In this document: piece after piece, positions 8,025 to 17,149 of the stretch
How the letters are laid out: each line of letters begins with the position of its first letter
Numbering within the stretch: position 1 is the first letter of the stretch
Assembly: GCF_937936435.1 (NCBI RefSeq)
Contig: NZ_CALDDG010000037.1
Span: 1-64,000, forward strand
Source: an uncultured Sulfuricurvum sp.
GTDB lineage: Bacteria > Campylobacterota > Campylobacteria > Campylobacterales > Sulfurimonadaceae
Direction: 5' to 3'
Length of the DNA: 64,000 nucleotides
Position numbers and translations under genes: made by a program
Notes under the pieces: model-generated
Seen by the model: only the letters and a program-made list of their open reading frames with translations
The model's database searches: none
What the model was told of the DNA's origin: nothing

Positions 8025-8688
8025 AAAAGTCCTTTTGATCGAAGACGACCTTACTTTATCGGAAATGATCGTCTCTTTTCTCAAAGCGTACGGATTTGAT
8101 GCGCTCGGCTTTAGCGATCCAAAAGAAGCACTGGAAACGCTATTCTCGAAAAAAGAGTCTTTCGACATTGTCGTTTTGGACTTGATGCTCCCCGGAATGG
8201 ACGGCTTCGATGTCGCCAAAATAATCAAAAGCCGCATCGACATCCCCATCATTATCTCATCGGCACGTACCGATATCGGCAATAAAATATACGGCTATGA
8301 TTTGGGAGCCGATGATTATCTCGACAAGCCGTACGAACCCAGGGAGCTCGTCCTGCGTATCGACGCGGTGTTGCGGCGATACGGTCGGCAAAATACGTTT
8401 ACCGTTTCGGATTTTACTATCGATGAGGCCAATAAATCGGTCATGATGGACGGCTATCCGATCGATTTGACCCGGATTGAATTCGATATCTTTTTACTGT
8501 TGCTGAAAAACCGCAACAAGAATCTTTCACGCGATCAGATCATCGGCTCGCTCGGGCTGGACGATGAGACCAAACACCGCACGATCGATATGCATATCAG
8601 CAATCTGCGCCAGAAAATCGGAGACGATGCGAAAGAACCCCGTTATATCAAATCGGTATGGGGCATCGGCTACAAATTTACAGGATAA
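8017..8688 (+). CDS. OmpR-family response regulator
   Basis: A 223-residue two-domain regulator. The receiver domain (about 1-120) has the acidic pair EDD, the phosphoacceptor Asp in VVLDLMLPGMDG, the ISSAR Ser and the Lys in LDKPYEP. A winged-helix DNA-binding domain follows, ending YIKSVWGIGYKFTG. It starts at TTG 8017 with AGGAG at 8004-8008, overlapping the CpxP-like gene. It is strikingly like the regulator at 55463, sharing the ISSAR and KPYEPREL stretches, so the two are paralogues. A candidate operator is the repeat at 5452-5468. Confidence 0.92.
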   Translation: MSKKVLLIEDDLTLSEMIVSFLKAYGFDALGFSDPKEALETLFSKKESFDIVVLDLMLPGMDGFDVAKIIKSRIDIPIIISSARTDIGNKIYGYDLGADDYLDKPYEPRELVLRIDAVLRRYGRQNTFTVSDFTIDEANKSVMMDGYPIDLTRIEFDIFLLLLKNRNKNLSRDQIIGSLGLDDETKHRTIDMHISNLRQKIGDDAKEPRYIKSVWGIGYKFTG

Positions 8689-8690
8689 GC

Positions 8691-9908
8691 ATGTCAATTT
8701 TTACAAAAATCACCGTATTGTTTCTCATCAGCTTATCCCTGATGATCGGGATCAGTTATCAAATCGATAAAATCAATTCCCAAAAATACGAATCGCTCAT
8801 TCTCCAAAAATATCTCCTCGACGGACGCAAGATCTTTACATGGATGGCAACGGCGTCGAATGATGAACTGAACCGTAAATTAAAAACCTTAAATCTGATT
8901 CAAACATCTGCCCAGCCTCCCCAACGATACCTCTTGCAACAACCCCACACTTTTGGAGTCTTTGAGATTTATGAAACGCACAGTGAAGAGTATCTTTTAC
9001 ATATACGCTATATCGACGATGATATCTATCTGCGCGATACGACTCTGCAAACAAATCAAAAAGAGCAATGGGTACTGAATGCCCTGGTCGCTGCCGACAT
9101 CGCCGTGCTGATCATCATTTTCGCGATTATTCTCCGGATGCTCTCCCCGCTTCACTCCATTGCCGCAAGCATGCGCCGTTTCGCCTCCGGAGAGTATGAC
9201 AGCCGCAGCCGTGTCCGATCTTCCGATGAGATCGGAGAGGTCTCCCAAACTTACAACGACATGGCGCAAACCATCGAAAATCTCATCCGCGCCCGGGAAG
9301 AGCTTCTGCGCGATGTCGGGCATGAACTGCGTACCCCGATTGCCAGAGGACTGTTTGCTATGGAGCAAATCGAATCTTCCGATGCTTCCGAAACTTTGAA
9401 ACGGTCACTGCACGAACTCGATCAGCTGACCCAGACTCTTTTGGATATCGAAAAACTCCATGCGACCGATACGCTTCGCTACGAATCTTTCAGTGCCGAA
9501 ACACTGCTTTTGAGCGCCCTCTCCAAACTTTGTCTCAATGACGAATCGGCGATCCGCATCGATATGCACGCCAATTTTACCGTACAGGGAGACTTGAATT
9601 ATTTGTCTCTTGCATTAAAAAACCTGCTCGACAATGCATTGAAATACGCCGATCTTTTACCGGTCATCGTCGAAGTATCTCTTCATCATATCACCGTCGC
9701 CAATCACGCTGCAGCACTCCAAAAACCGTTTGAGAATCTGTTGGCCCCTTTTACCCGCGATGAACATTCCCGAACAACGCACGGATTCGGATTGGGCTTG
9801 AATATTGTCCATAAAATTCTCGATAAGCACGGATTTCAACTCTCATACGAGTATCATGAGGGATATCACCGTTTTTCGATTATCTTCCGGTCTGATCTTT
9901 TGACTTAA
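8691..9908 (+). CDS. sensor histidine kinase, ArsS/CpxA-like
   Basis: A 405-residue membrane kinase paired with the regulator just upstream (2-base gap). The order is TM helix 1 (about 6-22), a periplasmic segment of about 100 residues, TM helix 2 (about 128-150), HAMP linker, H-box GHELRTPIARG, N-box NLLDNALKYA and G-box GFGLGLNIV. The start at 8691 immediately follows the regulator's stop; an upstream in-frame ATG at 8658 would overlap the regulator. Last gene of the cytochrome operon. The signal sensed is unknown; the CpxP-like protein points to envelope state. Confidence 0.9.
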   Translation: MSIFTKITVLFLISLSLMIGISYQIDKINSQKYESLILQKYLLDGRKIFTWMATASNDELNRKLKTLNLIQTSAQPPQRYLLQQPHTFGVFEIYETHSEEYLLHIRYIDDDIYLRDTTLQTNQKEQWVLNALVAADIAVLIIIFAIILRMLSPLHSIAASMRRFASGEYDSRSRVRSSDEIGEVSQTYNDMAQTIENLIRAREELLRDVGHELRTPIARGLFAMEQIESSDASETLKRSLHELDQLTQTLLDIEKLHATDTLRYESFSAETLLLSALSKLCLNDESAIRIDMHANFTVQGDLNYLSLALKNLLDNALKYADLLPVIVEVSLHHITVANHAAALQKPFENLLAPFTRDEHSRTTHGFGLGLNIVHKILDKHGFQLSYEYHEGYHRFSIIFRSDLLT

Positions 9909-9970
9909 ATCGCTTCGACCAAGTTGGTTTTAGAACCGCATCGTTATAATCACTCTAAAAAAGAGAATTC

Positions 9971-10201
9971 ATGGTTTCACTGCCCCATATCGAAGCGGCT
10001 TTGGCCGCTATAGATGCCGAAATCAAGGCATTGCTATACAATCAATCACTTTCTTTGAGCGAAAAGGACGAGAAGATGCTTCCCCTCTTGCGCGAGAGCA
10101 AAGTACTTAAACAAACACATGAAGATTTATGCTATTTGCGTGATAATCCGCCAAGCAGTCCAAGCGGATGTAAAGCGGGACAATACAGAGAAGAGAAATA
10201 A
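9971..10201 (+). CDS. small protein of unknown function
   Basis: A 76-residue soluble, mostly helical, charged protein (IEAALAAIDAEIKALLYN) ending in a Ser/Pro/Gly-rich tail with one Cys. I do not recognise a family. TATAAT at 9945-9950 and a weak AGAG before the ATG support expression from its own promoter. It sits between the sensor kinase and the SRP RNA gene, transcribed toward the latter. Confidence 0.5.
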   Translation: MVSLPHIEAALAAIDAEIKALLYNQSLSLSEKDEKMLPLLRESKVLKQTHEDLCYLRDNPPSSPSGCKAGQYREEK

Positions 10202-10233
10202 AAAAATTTAGGGATTTAAAAGTATTTAAAGAA

Positions 10234-10338
10234 GGGACTCCCCCAGATACCTGCGGCACAAAGCACGCACAGGTGTGCTGCTGTATTCCTACCCTGACAC
10301 GGTGTCTGAACGCACCCTTGCACAGGTCTAGAGGAGAG
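10234..10338 (-). ncRNA. ffs: signal recognition particle RNA, 4.5S type
   Basis: On the minus strand the segment GTCAGGGTAGGAATACAGCA matches the conserved SRP RNA domain IV (GUCAGG...GGAA...AGCAGC) bound by Ffh. Flanking sequence folds into the expected long hairpin: CTCCTCTA near the 5' end (10336-10329) pairs with TGGGGGAG near the 3' end (10245-10238), allowing G-U pairs. The length of about 105 nt fits the small bacterial form. A TATAAT box lies 6 bases upstream and a T-rich stretch follows the 3' end. The exact ends are estimates. Confidence 0.92.
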
Positions 10339-10343
10339 GTGGA

Positions 10344-10349
10344 ATTATA
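10344..10349 (-). promoter_or_regulatory. -10 box of the SRP RNA promoter
   Basis: A perfect TATAAT on the minus strand, 6 bases before the inferred 5' end of the SRP RNA. No clear TTGACA is visible at -35, as is usual in Campylobacterota. Confidence 0.7.
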
Positions 10350-10380
10350 GCCGTTTATAGCCTTAAATGCAAGATGGTGT

Positions 10381-10386
10381 TATAAT
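10381..10386 (+). promoter_or_regulatory. -10 box touching the phosphorylase start codon
   Basis: TATAAT at 10381-10386 is followed by only six bases and then ATG at 10393. A transcript initiated here would begin at or next to the start codon, and no Shine-Dalgarno sequence is present, so a leaderless mRNA is predicted. Confidence 0.6.
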
Positions 10387-10392
10387 TACCCT

Positions 10393-11181
10393 ATGACTTA
10401 TCTGATTACCGCCCTCGATGCCGAAGCCAGACCGCTGATAGAGTACTATCGTCTTAAACGCGATTATACTCTCCCGTTCACGTTATACCGCAGTGAAGAA
10501 ATCGTCTTATTGGTGACCCAACCGGGCAAAACCAATGCGCTGATGGCGACAAGCGCACTTTTGGGACATATACTACCCAAAGCCGAAGACATTCTGATTA
10601 ATATAGGAATTTGCGGAGCTCCCGAAGAATATCCGATCGGCGAAGCCCTGCTTATCCATAAAATTATCGATAACGGGCGCTCTTTTTATCCCGATATTTT
10701 ATATCCTTACCCCTATCGAGAAGCGACTCTCCTATCCCTCGAGGCAGCACAAGATTCGATGCTGGAATCACCCGTCGATATGGAAAGTTCTGCCGTCTTT
10801 CGCGCCGCTTCCAAGTTCTTTCCTCTCCATCGGATTGCCTTTCTAAAAATTGTCTCCGATCATTTCAAACCGGATACCGTCACCAAAGAAAAAGTGATCG
10901 AATCATTGCGCAGCCACCGAAAAACACTCGATATCCTGATCGATTCACTGAAACATGTTACCGATACGAAACCCCTCTTTACCGCCGAAGAATTCAAAGA
11001 AATCAATGATTTCAAATCCCATTTTACCGTTTCACAGGGAACTATACTCGAAGAGGCCCTCTGTTATTTTCGGCTTAGATATCCAACCCTTCCTCTGCCG
11101 TTTCCAGAGGAAGAGATCCCACACTCCAAACGCGAAAGGAGTGAACTGCTTGAACGCTTTACCGCAACCCTCGTCTCCTAA
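10393..11181 (+). CDS. nucleoside phosphorylase-like protein (MTAN/PNP fold)
   Basis: A 262-residue protein with features of the PNP_UDP family: N-terminal ITALDAEARPLIEYY, the central NIGICGAP glycine-rich loop and the VDMESSAVFRAA motif that contacts ribose, followed by the Asp in IVSDHF. These fit a nucleosidase or phosphorylase acting on purine nucleosides or 5'-methylthioadenosine; the substrate is not decided. The last 60 residues form an extra tail absent from ordinary MTA nucleosidases. The stop is one base before the SPL gene, so the pair is likely co-expressed. The product of radical SAM chemistry, 5'-deoxyadenosine, is a plausible substrate. Confidence 0.75.
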   Translation: MTYLITALDAEARPLIEYYRLKRDYTLPFTLYRSEEIVLLVTQPGKTNALMATSALLGHILPKAEDILINIGICGAPEEYPIGEALLIHKIIDNGRSFYPDILYPYPYREATLLSLEAAQDSMLESPVDMESSAVFRAASKFFPLHRIAFLKIVSDHFKPDTVTKEKVIESLRSHRKTLDILIDSLKHVTDTKPLFTAEEFKEINDFKSHFTVSQGTILEEALCYFRLRYPTLPLPFPEEEIPHSKRERSELLERFTATLVS

Positions 11182-11182
11182 A

Positions 11183-12169
11183 ATGTTTTCACATCTTTAC
11201 ATTGAGAAAAAAATTCTTGAACACCCTCAGACCCAAAAAATCATGGAAAAGTTTGACCGATCTCAAATCATTCTAATCGATCATTACAAAGAAGTCTTCA
11301 ATCGATCCGGTCAAAGCTTTGCAGCCCAAAGCCATTCCAAAAAACTGATCCTTGCCCATAAAGAAGGAAAATTTTTGCATGTAGGAAGCCAGTATAGCGA
11401 CGGGTTCGGCCATGAACAGTTCTTTTATGCTTCGAGCGTCATGGGATGTCTGTACGACTGCGATTATTGCTACTTGCAGGGGCTCTATCCCTCCGCTAAC
11501 ACTGTGTTATTTATCAACCTCGAAGATGCGTTCCGGGAACTTCTCCCACATTTGGAGAGAACTACGCTAGTAGCGACGTCATACGATACCGATACGATGG
11601 CTATCGAGTCGCTAACATCTCAAACACGCCAATGGATCGAATTTGCCGAAAAGCACCCTTCCCTGCATCTGGAGATCCGCACCAAAAGTGCCAATTACAA
11701 GCCTCTGTTAAAACTCTCACCCAATCCCAACATTACTCTGGCATGGACCCTTTCGCCGCAATCGATCATTGATCGGTACGAACACGATGCTCCATCGCTG
11801 GAGAAACGGCTGAATGCGATCAGTGAAGTGATCTTTGCAGGGTGGAACGTCCGTATCTGCATCGATCCCGTTATTTATACCGGAAAATTCGAGACGCTTT
11901 ACAAAGAGCTGATCGATACCCTCTTTCTGAAAATCGATCCCTCAGCGATCTCCCAGCTTACCTTGGGAAGTTTTCGGATGAGTACGTCCCATCTGCGCTC
12001 ACTCAAAAAACTTCGCCGAAGCGACGTAGCCTTTTATCCTTATGCAGTACGTGATGATATGGTCACCTATCCCGAGACAATCGAATCGCATATTCTAGAG
12101 ACTTTGCTATCATACGCTCATCACTACATCGACGAGACAAGGATACGAACATGGCAACGGCAATCGTAA
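11183..12169 (+). CDS. SPL-family radical SAM protein
   Basis: A 328-residue protein resembling spore photoproduct lyase. The radical SAM cluster motif is CLYDCDYC (CxxxxCxxC-like spacing with a CxxC end), preceded by FYASSVMGC and followed by YLQGLYPS. The C-terminal half holds the TSYDTDTMAIE and RTKSAN segments typical of SPL proteins. SPL repairs the spore photoproduct in DNA, but this lineage does not sporulate, so another DNA or nucleotide substrate is likely. The ATG at 11183 follows the phosphorylase stop; the end overlaps the next SDR by 19 bases. Confidence 0.8.
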   Translation: MFSHLYIEKKILEHPQTQKIMEKFDRSQIILIDHYKEVFNRSGQSFAAQSHSKKLILAHKEGKFLHVGSQYSDGFGHEQFFYASSVMGCLYDCDYCYLQGLYPSANTVLFINLEDAFRELLPHLERTTLVATSYDTDTMAIESLTSQTRQWIEFAEKHPSLHLEIRTKSANYKPLLKLSPNPNITLAWTLSPQSIIDRYEHDAPSLEKRLNAISEVIFAGWNVRICIDPVIYTGKFETLYKELIDTLFLKIDPSAISQLTLGSFRMSTSHLRSLKKLRRSDVAFYPYAVRDDMVTYPETIESHILETLLSYAHHYIDETRIRTWQRQS

Positions 12170-12840
12170 CAGGCAGCAGCAGCGGTATCGGCGAAGCGAT
12201 CGCCCGCATGCTGTTAGACGAAGGATATGAAGTTGTCGGCCTAAGCCGTCGCAGAGGGGAAATACAGCACTCCAATTTTCAGCATTGCCCCTGTGATTTA
12301 AGCGATCAAAAAGAGATCGAAAATCTTAGAACATCTCTGTTAGCTAATCACGATCTTGAACTTTTAGTCAATGCCGCCGGATTCGGACGGTTTGAACCGC
12401 ATGAAGAATTGAGTATGAAAACGATCCAAGAGATGATTTCTCTCAATCTCACCGCTCCGATCGTCTTGAGCAATCTTTTGCTTCGCTCGCTCAAAGAGAA
12501 CAAAGGGACGATTATCAATATCACCTCGATCGAAGCAACCCGATCTTCTAAGTTTTCCGCTCTCTATAGTGCAACCAAAGCGGGATTGCGGACATTCGGG
12601 CAAAGCCTTTTCGAAGAGGTTCGAAACCACGGGGTAGGCGTCGTCACCCTCAACCCCGACATGACCGATACGCCGTTCTTCGACACCCTCCGTTTCGGCG
12701 TCGGTACTGAACACGACACCCGTTTACTCAGCAGCGACATCGCCGATGCGATACGAAATCTACTCTCTATGCGTGATGGGCTCAGCGTCACAGAACTCAC
12801 CATTCGTCCCCAACGGTTTGCCATTACCAAAAAACGGTAG
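12151..12840 (+). CDS. short-chain dehydrogenase/reductase
   Basis: A 229-residue classical SDR with the cofactor motif TGSSSGIGEAIA near residue 8, NAAG near residue 75 and the catalytic YSATK pair (Ser in ITSIEA upstream). It begins inside the SPL coding sequence, sharing 19 bases, so it is translationally coupled to it. The substrate is unknown; the coupling to a phosphorylase and an SPL-like enzyme suggests a small nucleotide-related pathway, but this is inference. Confidence 0.85.
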   Translation: MATAIVTGSSSGIGEAIARMLLDEGYEVVGLSRRRGEIQHSNFQHCPCDLSDQKEIENLRTSLLANHDLELLVNAAGFGRFEPHEELSMKTIQEMISLNLTAPIVLSNLLLRSLKENKGTIINITSIEATRSSKFSALYSATKAGLRTFGQSLFEEVRNHGVGVVTLNPDMTDTPFFDTLRFGVGTEHDTRLLSSDIADAIRNLLSMRDGLSVTELTIRPQRFAITKKR

Positions 12841-12882
12841 TGGTATCTTTTTTGCTTGTCCTTTTCCAGTATCTAACAGAAT

Positions 12883-12909
12883 TAAAACTTAACTTCATTT
12901 AGCCGATAG
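12883..12909 (+). promoter_or_regulatory. sigma-28 (FliA) promoter of fliD
   Basis: TAAAACTT (12883-12890), 11 bases and GCCGATAG (12902-12909) closely match the sigma-28 consensus TAAAGTTT-N11-GCCGATAA. It lies 45 bases before the fliD start, placing fliD in the late flagellar class. Confidence 0.85.
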
Positions 12910-12954
12910 TAGTTGTAAGTTTAATCAATTGATAGTACAGTAAAAGGATTTACC

Positions 12955-14943
12955 ATGGCAGTCAGTTCACTCGGTGCCGGTTCAGGGGTACTAACACAAA
13001 GCGTTATCGATCAGCTCAAGGCAGCTGACACGGCGTCGATCATAACTCCGATTGAAACAAAAATCACTTTGCAGCAGCAAAAAGGACAGGCGCTTTCCCT
13101 TTTAACCAGCCTTTTCACAACATTTCAAAGCAGTGTCAGTGCATTAAATGACAGTGCCATTTATCAAAAACGAACCGTTAGCGGCAACGTGGAAAACGAA
13201 GTGAGCGTTACAGCCGATGCCGGGGTTGCCGTACAGTCATTTTCCATTTCCGATACCCAATTAGCCAAAAAAAGCGTTATTGAATCCGGACGATTTTCAT
13301 CAACCAGCAGTTATATCTCTAACGGAAGCGGGACGATGTCCATCGGCATCGACGGAACGACGTATAATATCGACTACACTTCATCGACAACGCTTGCCGA
13401 TCTCGTTACGGCTATCAACGATAAAGCCGGAAGCGACCTGAAAGCTTCCACGCTGCAAGTCGGAACCAATGACTATCGACTCATATTGACATCTAATGAA
13501 ACCGGTGCATCCCAGGCGATTACCCTCAGCGACTCGGCAAACGGAAGTCTGGACTATGCTCTGTACAAACAACAAGACACTATCGGAAGCGGACTTTTTA
13601 CTTCGGCGACATCATCGGTTTTGTCCAGTCCCGTAACCCAATCCACTAAACTTTCCCTCTCTCAGGCACTGAGCGACGGAGGGGTTTCGATCGAAATCGA
13701 CGGGGTACAATATAGTACCGCTTTTGATACCGATCATGCTACCACTCTGGCTAACTTTAAAGATGCCATCGATGCGAGCGGCCTGTATACTGCGACAATC
13801 AGCGGTAACGATATCACGATCACTGCCAATACCGCAGGGGCAAACTACACCATTACCTCCCCATTTTCTACTACCGATTCTTCCGCCAGTGTATCTACAA
13901 CCGATACGACACCTACCGTATCGGGAACATACGACATCACGATGAACGGCACAACCTACAATGTAGCATACGATCAAAATACGACGTTAGACAGCTTGGT
14001 TAATAGCATCAATTCGACGGTCGGAAGCAATGTCGCTTCGATCAAACAGGTCGGCAGTTCGTATCAGTTAGTGATCGAATCAACAGCGGAAGGAGACGAT
14101 TCTACGTTTTCCGTTTCCGATTCAGGCGGCTATTTGAGCTCTAAACTCACAACCGGAGTTACAAACTATACACCCGGAGCCGAAGTCCAACAGGCGCAAG
14201 ACGCTTCGTTCAAGTACAATGGGATTACGGTCACGCGAAGCAGCAATGAAATCACCGATATTATCAGCGGGGTTACAATTAACCTCTTAAAAGACGGCAG
14301 CAGTGCCAATATTGATATTGCCCAAGACGTCGATTCGATCTCAACCGAGATGAGTACGCTGGTCGACAGCTATAATTCACTGATTTCACAACTGACCAGT
14401 ATGACGACAGCCGATACCGAAGCCGGAACCGTAGGTGTCTTTAACGGAGACAGCTCCATCACCAGTATCAGCCGTGATATCACACGGTTGTTCACTTCGA
14501 TCAATAATGACGGCTATTCACTCGCTCAATTCGGAATCGATTTATCTGAAAAAGGGACTATGAGTTTCAATTCCGCGACATTTAAAACGAAATTCAATGA
14601 AGATACCACCCTCTCCGAACAATTTTTCAGCGGTCTGACAACCTATGATGACAACGGCAACGTTGCCTCTCAAAAAGACGGTATTTTCACTCAACTCAAT
14701 GCTCTTACTACCCGTTATTTAGGAAGTTATGGCAGTGATGGTATTCTGGATAATTTAACCACTGCATCATCCGATGCGGTCACATCATTAGCTACCGATA
14801 AAACCAAAGCCCAAGCGCTTCTGGATGCACGTTACGAAACGATGACCGCCCGATTCGTCGAATACGATTCGATTATGACAAAACTTACGAGCCAATTTTC
14901 ATCACTGCAAATGCAAATCGATGCAATGGCATCAGGTGGTTAA
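12955..14943 (+). CDS. fliD: flagellar filament capping protein
   Basis: FliD forms the cap at the filament tip under which flagellin monomers fold. The 662-residue protein has the FliD N-terminal domain (GAGSGVLTQSVIDQLKAAD), a long Ser/Thr-rich middle with several repeated hydrophobic SGTYDITMNGTTY-like stretches, and the C-terminal domain with its helical end (SIMTKLTSQFSSLQMQID). The length is similar to other Campylobacterota caps. It is driven by a sigma-28 promoter, with AAAAGGA before the ATG. The pse gene cluster begins 65 bases downstream. Confidence 0.95.
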   Translation: MAVSSLGAGSGVLTQSVIDQLKAADTASIITPIETKITLQQQKGQALSLLTSLFTTFQSSVSALNDSAIYQKRTVSGNVENEVSVTADAGVAVQSFSISDTQLAKKSVIESGRFSSTSSYISNGSGTMSIGIDGTTYNIDYTSSTTLADLVTAINDKAGSDLKASTLQVGTNDYRLILTSNETGASQAITLSDSANGSLDYALYKQQDTIGSGLFTSATSSVLSSPVTQSTKLSLSQALSDGGVSIEIDGVQYSTAFDTDHATTLANFKDAIDASGLYTATISGNDITITANTAGANYTITSPFSTTDSSASVSTTDTTPTVSGTYDITMNGTTYNVAYDQNTTLDSLVNSINSTVGSNVASIKQVGSSYQLVIESTAEGDDSTFSVSDSGGYLSSKLTTGVTNYTPGAEVQQAQDASFKYNGITVTRSSNEITDIISGVTINLLKDGSSANIDIAQDVDSISTEMSTLVDSYNSLISQLTSMTTADTEAGTVGVFNGDSSITSISRDITRLFTSINNDGYSLAQFGIDLSEKGTMSFNSATFKTKFNEDTTLSEQFFSGLTTYDDNGNVASQKDGIFTQLNALTTRYLGSYGSDGILDNLTTASSDAVTSLATDKTKAQALLDARYETMTARFVEYDSIMTKLTSQFSSLQMQIDAMASGG

Positions 14944-15008
14944 ACAGCGATCCTTTAACATAAATTATGATACTCTAAAATTATTATTTGACAGACAGGG
15001 GCGTATGA

Positions 15009-16016
15009 ATGCTTGATGGTAAAAATATCTTAATCACCGGTGGTACCGGAAGTTTCGGAAAACAATTTACCAAAACCATTCTCAAACGCTACAAGCCCAA
15101 TAAAATCATCATCTACTCCCGTGACGAACTCAAACAATACGAAATGGCGCAACGTTTTAACGATAAATGTATGCGTTATTTTATCGGCGATGTCCGCGAT
15201 AAAGAGCGGCTGCTCAAAGCCATGAACGGGGTCGATTACGTCGTCCATGCCGCAGCACTCAAACATGTTCCTATCGCAGAGTACAATCCGATGGAATGTA
15301 TCAAAACCAATATCAACGGTGCGCAAAACGTCATCGACGCGGCTATTGCTCACAAAATTCATAAAGTGATCGCTCTTTCCACGGATAAAGCGGCCAATCC
15401 TATCAATCTTTACGGTGCTACAAAACTCGCATCCGATAAACTTTTCGTCGCCGCCAACAACATTACCGGAGACAAACCCATACAATTTTCCGTCGTGCGC
15501 TATGGGAACGTTATGGGTTCCCGCGGCTCTGTTATCCCTTTCTTCCAAAAACTGATCAACGAAGGAACCGATACCCTTCCGATTACGGATGAGAGAATGA
15601 CACGTTTTTGGATCACCCTGCAAGAAGGGGTTGATTTTGTCCTTAAAAATTTTGAACGGATGCAAGGAGGGGAAATTTTCGTCCCTAAAATCCCCTCAAT
15701 GAAAGTGATCGACGTCGCCAAAACCATAGCTCCTGCACTCAACCATGCCATCATCGGTATCCGTCCGGGTGAAAAGATGCATGAAGTTATGTGCCCGGAA
15801 GACGACTCCCATCTGACGATCGAATTTGAGGACCACTTTGTGATTCAGCCTACGATTCAGTTTTCCCACAAACCGAATTATTTTTTTAACGGATTAGGAG
15901 AAAGCGGAACTGCCGTCCCTTACGGATTTGAGTACCGATCCGATAAAAACACTCAATGGCTTTCACCGGAAGCCTTGCTGGCAAAAATCGAACTGACCAA
16001 AGACGAAGAGAAATAA
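15009..16016 (+). CDS. pseB: UDP-GlcNAc 4,6-dehydratase (inverting)
   Basis: First step of pseudaminic acid synthesis: converts UDP-GlcNAc to UDP-2-acetamido-2,6-dideoxy-beta-L-arabino-4-hexulose. The 335-residue extended SDR has GGTGSFGKQF for NADP binding and the YGATKLASDK catalytic segment near residue 135. The ATG at 15009 reads MLDGKNILITGG; an ATG at 15005 is in another frame. It heads a chain of abutting genes running to 26822. Confidence 0.95.
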   Translation: MLDGKNILITGGTGSFGKQFTKTILKRYKPNKIIIYSRDELKQYEMAQRFNDKCMRYFIGDVRDKERLLKAMNGVDYVVHAAALKHVPIAEYNPMECIKTNINGAQNVIDAAIAHKIHKVIALSTDKAANPINLYGATKLASDKLFVAANNITGDKPIQFSVVRYGNVMGSRGSVIPFFQKLINEGTDTLPITDERMTRFWITLQEGVDFVLKNFERMQGGEIFVPKIPSMKVIDVAKTIAPALNHAIIGIRPGEKMHEVMCPEDDSHLTIEFEDHFVIQPTIQFSHKPNYFFNGLGESGTAVPYGFEYRSDKNTQWLSPEALLAKIELTKDEEK

Positions 16017-16021
16017 TTGCG

Positions 16022-17149
16022 ATGCTCCCTTATTCGACTCAGCTGATTGACGAAGAAGATATCAACGCTGTTATAGAGATACTCAGAAGCTCCCATCTGA
16101 CACAAGGTCCCAAAGTCGAAGCATTTGAAAATGCAATAGCGGACTATGTCAATGCTCAGAACTGTGTCGTATTTAACTCTGCCACTTCAGCATTACACGC
16201 CGCGTACAGTGTATGCGGAATCACGCAAAACGATGAAGTCGTCACTACTCCCATCAGTTTTGTCGCAACTTCCAATATGATAATAGCATTGGGAGGAAAA
16301 CCGGTTTTTTGCGATGTCAAATATGATGGCAATATTGATGAAACCCGCATAGAAGAGCTCATAACCTCCCATACCAAAGCGATTGTTCCGGTCGATTTCG
16401 CCGGCAAACCCGTAGCAATCGATGCCATCAATGCTCTGGCAAAAAAGCATCGTCTTCTGGTAATCGAAGACGCGTCTCATGCACTTGGAAGTTCTGTCGG
16501 AACGAGAAAAATCGGTTCAAATGCCGATATGACGATCTTTAGTTTTCATGCAATCAAACCTATTACCACAGGAGAAGGGGGTGCGGTTGTTACAAACGAT
16601 GCAGAGTTTGCCCGCAAACTTCGTCTCTTCCGATCGCACGGTATTATCAAAAAACAGCTGTGGAATTCAGATATGGTAAGTCTGGGACACAATTATCGCA
16701 TGAGCGAATTTGCGGCGGCATTAGGGCTTTCCCAACTGCATAAGCTTGAAAAATTTATCGATACACGTGAGCAAATCGCCCGCTATTATGATACCCGTTT
16801 TTCCGAACACAAACTTTTTTCCACTCTCTCTATCGATTCCTCGGAACGAAGTGCCAGACACCTCTATCCTCTTTTATTGAATCCGGAGCTTCACTGTGTC
16901 AAAGAAGATATTTTTACGGAACTTCACGAAAAGGGGATCGGTGTGCAAGTACACTACAAACCGATTTATCAAAACAGTTTTTATAAAGAGCATTACGGCG
17001 AAATCCGTTTACCGAATGCCGAACATTTCTACCGCAGCGAGCTCTCCATCCCCTGCCATCAAAAAATGACGCTGGAAGATGCCTGCATGGTCGCCGATAC
17101 CGTTTTGGACATGATGGAAAAGTATGCCTATCGAGGATGCACATTCTAA
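16022..17149 (+). CDS. pseC: UDP-4-amino-4,6-dideoxy-AltNAc transaminase
   Basis: Second pseudaminic acid step, a PLP-dependent aminotransferase of the DegT/DnrJ/EryC1 family acting on the PseB product. The 375-residue protein has VIEDASHALG (PLP-ring Asp) and SFHAIKPITTGEGG with the Schiff-base Lys near residue 179. The chosen ATG at 16022 lies 5 bases after the pseB stop and gives the family N-terminus MLPYSTQLIDEED. The stop overlaps the pseF start (TAATG). Confidence 0.95.
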   Translation: MLPYSTQLIDEEDINAVIEILRSSHLTQGPKVEAFENAIADYVNAQNCVVFNSATSALHAAYSVCGITQNDEVVTTPISFVATSNMIIALGGKPVFCDVKYDGNIDETRIEELITSHTKAIVPVDFAGKPVAIDAINALAKKHRLLVIEDASHALGSSVGTRKIGSNADMTIFSFHAIKPITTGEGGAVVTNDAEFARKLRLFRSHGIIKKQLWNSDMVSLGHNYRMSEFAAALGLSQLHKLEKFIDTREQIARYYDTRFSEHKLFSTLSIDSSERSARHLYPLLLNPELHCVKEDIFTELHEKGIGVQVHYKPIYQNSFYKEHYGEIRLPNAEHFYRSELSIPCHQKMTLEDACMVADTVLDMMEKYAYRGCTF

